Positions 56,701 through 64,000 of a stretch of 64,000 nucleotides of DNA are shown piece by piece. The translations under genes were made by a program, and so were the position numbers. Below the pieces are notes generated by a model. The model was given only the letters and a program-made list of their open reading frames with translations, made no database searches and was not told the DNA's origin. Position 1 is the first letter of the stretch; every line of letters starts with the position of its first letter. Origin of the DNA: Paraescarpia echinospica (lineage: Eukaryota; Annelida; Polychaeta; Sabellida; Siboglinidae); NCBI GenBank assembly GCA_020002185.1, contig CM034534.1, positions 60,667,448 to 60,731,447 on the forward strand. The letters run 5' to 3'.

Positions 56701-59700
56701 TTGCAGGTTAGTGGGCCGTACTTCTTCCAGGCTAATAGGTAGTACACCTTGCAGGTTAGTGGGCAGTGCACCTTGCATGTTAGTGGGTAGTACATCCTGC
56801 AGGTTAGTGGGTATTACAACTTACAGGATAAAGGGTGTAGTACACCTAGCAGGTTAGTGGGTAGTACACCTTGCAGGTTAGTGAGCAGTACACCTTGTGG
56901 GTCAGAGGAGAGTACACTTTGCAGGTTAGTGGGTTAGGGTACTACATCTTGCAGGTTAGTGGACAGTACACCTTGTAGGTTAGTGGTCAGTGTACTTAGC
57001 AGTTTACAGGGCACTACACCTTGCAGGTTAGTGGGCGGTATACCTTGCAGGTTAGTGGACAGTACACCTTGCAGGTTAGTGGTCAGTACGCCTTGCTGTT
57101 TAGTGGGCGGTATGCCTTGAAGGTTAATGGGCAATACGTCTAGCAGGTTAGAGGGCAGTATATATTGCGGTTAGTGGTTGGCATACCAAGCAGGTTAGTG
57201 GGTAGTACACCTTGCAGGTTAGTGAGCAGTACACCTTGCAGGTCAGAGGAAAGTACACTTTGCAGGTTAGTGGGCGGTACACCATGCAGGTTAAAGGGTA
57301 CTACATCTTGCAGGTTAGTGAACAGTACACCTTGTAGGTTAGTGAGTAGTACACCTTGCAGGTCAGAGGACAATACACCTTGCAGGCTAGTGGGCAGTAC
57401 ACTTTGCATGTTAGTGGGCAGTACAACTTCCAGGTTAATGGGCAGTACATCTTGTAGGTTAGTGGGCAGTACACTTTGTAGGTTTGGGGCAGTATACTTA
57501 GCAGGTTAGTGGGCAGTATACCTTGGAGGTTTGTGAACAGTACACATTGCAGGGTAGTGGGAACCATATCTTGAAGGTTAGTAGTCAGCACACCTTCCAG
57601 GTTAGTGGGCAGTCCACCTTGCAATTTAGTGGGCAGTACACCTTTCAGGGTAGTGGGCAGTACGCCTTGCAGTTTAGTGGGCAGTATGCCTTGCAGGTTA
57701 ATGGGCAAAACGTCTAGCAGGTTAGAGGGCAGTATACCTTGTGGTTAATGTTTGGCATACCTTGCAGGTAAGTGGGCAGTATTCCTTGCGGTTAGTAGGC
57801 AGTACATCTTGCAGGTTAGAGGGCAGTATACCTTTCATGTTAGTGGGCAGTACACCTTCCATGTTAGAGGGCAGTACACCTTGTAGGTTAGTGGGCAGTA
57901 CACCTTGAAAGTTAGTGGGCCTTGCACCTTGCAGTTTTGTGGGCAGTACACATTGCAAGTTAATGTGCATTACACATTGCAGGTTCGAGGGCAGTATATC
58001 TTGCAGGTTAGTGGACAGTACACCTTACGATTAGTGGGCAGTACACCTTACAGGTTAGTGGTCAGTAAACCATGCAGGTTAGTGGGCAGTATACCTTGCA
58101 GGTTAGTGGACAATACACCTTGCTGGTTAGTTGGCAGTGCACCTTGCATGTTAGTGGGTAGTACATCCTGCAGGTTAGTGGATATTACAACTTGCAGGAT
58201 AAAGGGTGTAGTACACCTAGCAGGTTAGTGGGTAGTACACCTTGCAGGTTAGTGAGCAGTACACCTTGCAGGTCAGAGGAGAGTACACTTTGCAGGTTAG
58301 TGGGCGGTACACCATGCAGGTTAAAGGGTACTACATATTGCAGGTTAGTGGACAGTACACCTTGCAGGTTAGTGGTCAGTGTACTTCGCAGTTTACAGGG
58401 CACTACACCTTGCAGGTTAGAGGGCGGTATACCTTGCAGGTTAGTGGAGAGTACACCTTGCAGGTTAGTGGTCAGTACGCCTTGCTGCTTAGTGGGCGGT
58501 ATGCCTTGAAGGTTAATGGGCAATACGTCTAGCAGGTTAGAGGGCAGTATATCTTGCGGTTAGTGGTTGGCATACCATGCAGGTTATTGGGTAGTACACC
58601 TTGCAGGTTAGTGAGCAGTACACCTTGCAGGTCAGAGGAGAGTACACTTTGCAGGTTAGTGGGCGGTACACCATGCAGGTTAAAGTGTACTACATCTTGC
58701 AGTTTAGTGGACAGTACAACTTGCATATTAGTGAGTAGTACACCTTGCAGGTCAGAGGACAATACACCTTGCAGGCTAGTGGGCAGTACACTTTGCATGT
58801 TAGTGGGCAGTACAACTTCCAGGTTAATGGGCAGTACATCTTGTAGGTTAGTGGGCAGTACACCTTGCAGGTTTGTGACAGTATACTTAGCAGGTTAGTG
58901 GGCAGTATACCTTGGAGGTTTGTGAACAGTACACATTGCAGGGTATTGGGAACCATATCTTGAAGGTTAGTAGTCAGCACACCTTCCAGGTTAGTGGGCA
59001 GTCCACCTTGCAATTTAGTGGGCAGTACACCTTTCAGGGTAGTGGGCAGTACGCCTTGCAGTTTAGTGGGCAGAATGCCTTGCAGGTTAATGGGCAAAAC
59101 GTCTAGCAGGTTAGAGGGCAGTATACCTTGTGGTTAGTGTTTGGCATACCTTGCAGGTAAGTGGGCAGTACTCCTTGCGGTTAGAAGGCAGTACATCTTG
59201 CAGGTTAGAGGGCAGTATACCTTTCATGTTAGTGGGCAGTACACCTTCCATGTTAGAGGGCAGTACACCTTGCAGGTAAGTGGGCAGTACACCTTGAAAG
59301 TTAGTGGGCCTTGCACCTTGCAGTTTAGTGGGCAGTACACATTGCAAGTTAATGTGCATTACACATTGCAGGTTCGAGGGCAGTATATCTTGCAGGTTAG
59401 TGGACAGTACACCTTACGATTAGTGGGCAGTACACCTTGCAGGTTAGTGGGCAGTAAACCATGCAGGTTAGTGGGCAGTATACCTTGCAGGTTAGTGGAC
59501 AATACACCTTGCTGGTTAGTTGGCAGTGCACCTTGCATGTTAGAGGGTAGTACATCCTGCAGGTTAGTGGATATTACAATTTGCAGGATAAAGGGTGTAG
59601 TACACCTAGCAGGTTAGTGGATAGTACACCTTGCAGGTTAGTGAGCAGTACATCTTGCAGGTCAGAGGAGAGTACACTTTGCAGGTTAGTGGGCGGTACA

Positions 59701-62700
59701 CCATGCAGGTTAAAGGGTACTACATATTACAGGTTAGTGGACAGTACACCTTGCAGGTTAGTGGTCAGTGTTCTTAGCAGTTTACAGGGCACTACACCTT
59801 GCAGGTTAGTGGGCGGTATACCTTGCAGGTTAGTGGAGAGTACACCTTGCAGGTTAGTGGTCAGTACGCCTTGCTATTTAGTGGGCGGTATGCCTTTAAG
59901 GTTAATGGGCAATACGTCTAGCAGGTTAGAGGGCAGTATATCTTGCGGTTAGTGGTTGGCATACCATGCAGGTTAGTGGGTAGTACACCTTGCAGGTTAG
60001 TGAACAGTACACCTTGCAGGTCAGAGGAGAGTACACTTTGCAGGTTAGTGGGCGGTACACCATGCAGGTTAAAGGGTACTACATCTTGCAGTTTAGTGGA
60101 CAGTACACCTTGCATGTTAGTGAGTAGTACACATTGCAGGTCAGAGGACAATACACCTTGCAGGTTAGTGGGCAGTACACTTTGCATGTTAGTGGGCAGT
60201 ACATATTCCAGGATAGTGGGCAGTACATATTCCAGGTTAGTGGGCAGTACATCTTCCAGGTTAGTGGGCAGTACACCTTGTAGGTTAGTGGGCAGTACAC
60301 CTTCCAGGTTTGGGGCAGTATATTTAGCAGGTTAGTGGGCAGTATACATTGCAGGTTTGTGAACAGTACACCTTGCAGTGTAGTGGGTAGCATATCTTGA
60401 ATGTTAGTGGCCAGCACACCTTGCAGGTTAGTGGGTAGTATACCTTGCAGGTTAGTGGACAGTACACTTTGCTGGTTATTGGGCAGTACACCTTGCATGT
60501 TAGTGGGTAATACCTCTTGCAGGTTAGTGGCCATTGCACCTTCCAGGGTAGAGGATAGTACACCTTGCATGTTAAAGGGTAGAACACATTGCAGGTTAGT
60601 GGGCAGTTCACTTTGCAGGTTAGTGGGCAGTACATCTTCCTGGTTAGTGGGCAGTGCACCTTGCAGGTTAGTGGGCAGTACACCTTGCAGTTTAGTGGGC
60701 GGTATACATTGTAGGTTAGGGGCAGTATACTTAGCAGGTTTGTGAACAGTACACCTTGCAATGTAGTGGGTAGCATATCTTGAATGTTAGTGGCCAGCAC
60801 ACCTTGCAGGTTAGTGGGCAGTATACCTTGCAGGTTAGTGGACAGTACACTTTGCTGTTTAGTGGGCAGTACACCTTGCATGTTAGTTGGTAATACCACT
60901 TTCAGGTTAGTGGCCATTGCACCTTCCAGGATAGAGTATAGTACACCTTGCATGTTAAAAGGTAGAACACATTGCAGGTTACTGGGCAGTACACCTAGCA
61001 GGTTAGTGAGCAGTAAACCTTGCAGGTCAGAGGACAATACACACTGCAGGTTAGCGGTCAGTACACATTGCAGGTTAGTGGGCCGTACTTCTTCCAGGCT
61101 AATAGGTAGTACACCTTGCAGGTTAGTGGGCAGTGCACCTTGCATGTTAGTGGGTAGTACATCCTGCAGGTTAGTGGGTATTACAACTTACAGGATAAAG
61201 GGTGTAGTACACCTAGCAGTTTAGTGGGTAGTACACCTTGCAGGTTAGTGAGCAGTACACCTTGCGGGTCAGAGGAGAGTACACTTTGCAGGTTACTGGG
61301 TTAGGGTACTACATCTTGCAGGTTAGTGGACAGTACACCTTGCAGGTTAGTGGTCAGTGTACTTAGCAGTTTACAGGGCACTACACCTTGCAGGTTAGTG
61401 GGCGGTATACCTTGCAGGTTAGTGGACAGTACACCTTGCAGGTTAGTGGTCAGTACGCCTTGCTGTTTAGTGGGCGGTATGCCTTGAAGGTTAATGGGCA
61501 ATACGTCTAGCAGGTTAGAGGGCAGTATATATTGCGGTTAGTGGTTGGCATACCAAGCAGGTTAGTGGGTAGTACACCTTGCAGGTTAGTGAGCAGTACA
61601 CCTTGCAGGTCAGAGGAAAGTACACTTTGCAGGTTAGTGGGCGGTACACCATGCAGGTTAAAGGGTACTACATCTTGCAGGTTAGTGAACAGTACACCTT
61701 GTAGGTTAGTGAGTAGTACACCTTGCAGGTCAGAGGACAATACACCTTGCAGGCTAGTGGGCAGTACACTTTGCATGTTAGTGGGCAGTACAACTTCCAG
61801 GTTAATGGGCAGTACATCTTGTAGGTTAGTGGGCAGTACACTTTGTAGGTTTGGGGCAGTATACTTAGCAGGTTAGTGGGCAGTATACCTTGGAGGTTTG
61901 TGAACAGTACACATTGCAGGGTAGTGGGAACCATATCTTGAAGGTTAGTAGTCAGCACACCTTCCAGGTTAGTGGGCAGTCCACCTTGCAATTTAGTGGG
62001 CAGTACACCTTTCAGGGTAGTGGGCAGTACGCCTTGCAGTTTAGTGGGCAGTATGCCTTGCAGGTTAATGGGCAAAACGTCTAGCAGGTTAGAGGGCAGT
62101 ATACCTTGTGGTTAATGTTTGGCATACCTTGCAGGTAAGTGGGCAGTATTCCTTGCGGTTAGTAGGCAGTACATCTTGCAGGTTAGAGGGCAGTATACCT
62201 TTCATGTTAGTGGGCAGTACACCTTCCATGTTAGAGGGCAGTACACCTTGTAGGTTAGTGGGCAGTACACCTTGAAAGTTAGTGGGCCTTGCACCTTGCA
62301 GTTTTGTGGGCAGTACACATTGCAAGTTAATGTGCATTACACATTGCAGGTTCGAGGGCAGTATATCTTGCAGGTTAGTGGACAGTACACCTTACGATTA
62401 GTGGGCAGTACACCTTACAGGTTAGTGGTCAGTAAACCATGCAGGTTAGTGGGCAGTATACCTTGCAGGTTAGTGGACAATACACCTTGCTGGTTAGTTG
62501 GCAGTGCACCTTGCATGTTAGTGGGTAGTACATCCTGCAGGTTAGTGGATATTACAACTTGCAGGATAAAGGGTGTAGTACACCTAGCAGGTTAGTGGGT
62601 AGTACACCTTGCAGGTTAGTGAGCAGTACACCTTGCAGGTCAGAGGAGAGTACACTTTGCAGGTTAGTGGGCGGTACACCATGCAGGTTATAGGGTACTA

Positions 62701-63051
62701 CATATTGCAGGTTAGTGGACAGTACACCTTGCAGGTTAGTGGTCAGTGTACTTAGCAGTTTACAGGGCACTACACCTTGCAGGTTAGTGGGCGGTATACC
62801 TTGCAGGTTAGTGGAGAGTACACCTTGCAGGTTAGTGGTCAGTACGCCTTGCTGCTTAGTGGGCGGTATGCCTTGAAGGTTAATGGGCAATACGTCTAGC
62901 AGGTTAGAGGGCAGTATATCTTGCGGTTAGTGGTTGGCATACCATGCAGGTTATTGGGTAGTACACCTTGCAGGTTAGTGAGCAGTACACCTTGCAGGTC
63001 AGAGGAGAGTACACTTTGCAGGTTAGTGGGCGGTACACCATGCAGGTTAAA
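47760..63051. repeat. 24-bp satellite array with higher-order repeats
   Basis: About 15.3 kb of a 24-bp unit, consensus GTTAGTGGGCAGTACACCTT followed by GCAG, roughly 640 copies. Units differ at few positions, and variant orders repeat over long distances. Visible periods are about 1126 bp (52.1 to 53.2 kb), 1389 bp (57.2 to 58.6 to 59.9 kb), 4367-4391 bp (55.9-58.7 to 60.3-63.05 kb) and about 4.6 kb (48.1-50.9 to 52.7-55.2 kb). Because 24 is a multiple of three, long frames stay open on both strands; they encode eight-residue repeats and are not genes. Confidence 0.97.
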
Positions 63052-64000
63052 NNNNNNNNNNNNNNNNNNNNNNNNNNNNNNNNNNNNNNNNNNNNNNNNN
63101 NNNNNNNNNNNNNNNNNNNNNNNNNNNNNNNNNNNNNNNNNNNNNNNNNNNNNNNNNNNNNNNNNNNNNNNNNNNNNNNNNNNNNNNNNNNNNNNNNNNN
63201 NNNNNNNNNNNNNNNNNNNNNNNNNNNNNNNNNNNNNNNNNNNNNNNNNNNNNNNNNNNNNNNNNNNNNNNNNNNNNNNNNNNNNNNNNNNNNNNNNNNN
63301 NNNNNNNNNNNNNNNNNNNNNNNNNNNNNNNNNNNNNNNNNNNNNNNNNNNNNNNNNNNNNNNNNNNNNNNNNNNNNNNNNNNNNNNNNNNNNNNNNNNN
63401 NNNNNNNNNNNNNNNNNNNNNNNNNNNNNNNNNNNNNNNNNNNNNNNNNNNNNNNNNNNNNNNNNNNNNNNNNNNNNNNNNNNNNNNNNNNNNNNNNNNN
63501 NNNNNNNNNNNNNNNNNNNNNNNNNNNNNNNNNNNNNNNNNNNNNNNNNNNNNNNNNNNNNNNNNNNNNNNNNNNNNNNNNNNNNNNNNNNNNNNNNNNN
63601 NNNNNNNNNNNNNNNNNNNNNNNNNNNNNNNNNNNNNNNNNNNNNNNNNNNNNNNNNNNNNNNNNNNNNNNNNNNNNNNNNNNNNNNNNNNNNNNNNNNN
63701 NNNNNNNNNNNNNNNNNNNNNNNNNNNNNNNNNNNNNNNNNNNNNNNNNNNNNNNNNNNNNNNNNNNNNNNNNNNNNNNNNNNNNNNNNNNNNNNNNNNN
63801 NNNNNNNNNNNNNNNNNNNNNNNNNNNNNNNNNNNNNNNNNNNNNNNNNNNNNNNNNNNNNNNNNNNNNNNNNNNNNNNNNNNNNNNNNNNNNNNNNNNN
63901 NNNNNNNNNNNNNNNNNNNNNNNNNNNNNNNNNNNNNNNNNNNNNNNNNNNNNNNNNNNNNNNNNNNNNNNNNNNNNNNNNNNNNNNNNNNNNNNNNNNN
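63052..64000. other. Assembly gap to the window end
   Basis: N run of at least 949 bases starting inside the 24-bp array; the array is therefore longer than shown. Confidence 0.98.

Noticed and set aside
47835..62890. Dozens of open frames of 60-281 codons on both strands
   Set aside because: All are translations of the 24-bp satellite; every frame repeats an eight-residue unit and the same frames recur at higher-order periods.

Overview
The window is metazoan nuclear DNA, most likely from a marine invertebrate. It has spliced coding exons with GT/AG introns, satellite arrays, several non-LTR retrotransposons and two Polinton/Maverick (adintovirus-type) elements. No base or codon evidence identifies the species.

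Layout. (1) About 1.4-10.6 kb holds seven exons of a Slo1-like (BK) calcium-activated potassium channel on the + strand, running from S4 to the second half of RCK1. The gene is open at both ends: S1-S3 would lie to the left, RCK2 to the right or in the 11333-12332 gap. Its introns hold a foldback element (3933-5126), a 46-bp satellite (7.2-9.35 kb) and a 51-bp satellite (10.6-11.3 kb). (2) About 12.3-13.95 kb carries degenerate retroelement-like coding remnants. (3) 13965-23624 is Polinton 1. On the - strand, read right to left, it has the C-terminal end of a protein-primed DNA polymerase, a 59-residue membrane protein, packaging ATPase, two conserved small proteins, integrase, a membrane protein and a cut-off penton. 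On the + strand it has a 5'-cut integrase, the same membrane protein, complete penton, a pX-like basic protein, major capsid protein and adenain-like protease. The integrase-membrane protein-penton block is thus present twice in inverted orientation (13991-15689 and 18774-20464), and related end sequence sits at both outer borders. This looks like a copy-back rearrangement of one element. (4) About 25-38.4 kb is a retrotransposon graveyard: an RTE-like piece, a Jockey/CR1-like + strand piece, and three copies of one CR1-like family. The longest copy has a PHD-esterase ORF1 and is split by a 1645-bp solo LTR with a 5-bp target duplication. (5) About 39.7-46.4 kb is Polinton 2, a diverged and decayed lineage with a NADAR (YbiA-like) gene, ATPase, the same two small proteins and integrase on +, and a zinc-finger protein, a Cys-rich low-complexity protein and a probable RPA-like zinc-ribbon protein on -. 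(6) 47.76 kb to the end is one 24-bp satellite with higher-order repeats, running into a gap.

How the parts work together: in Polinton 1 the polymerase and integrase would copy and insert the element, the ATPase would package it, the major capsid protein and penton would form the shell, and the protease would mature it. Both integrase copies and the polymerase are damaged, so this copy is unlikely to move on its own. The capsid, pX and protease genes are open.
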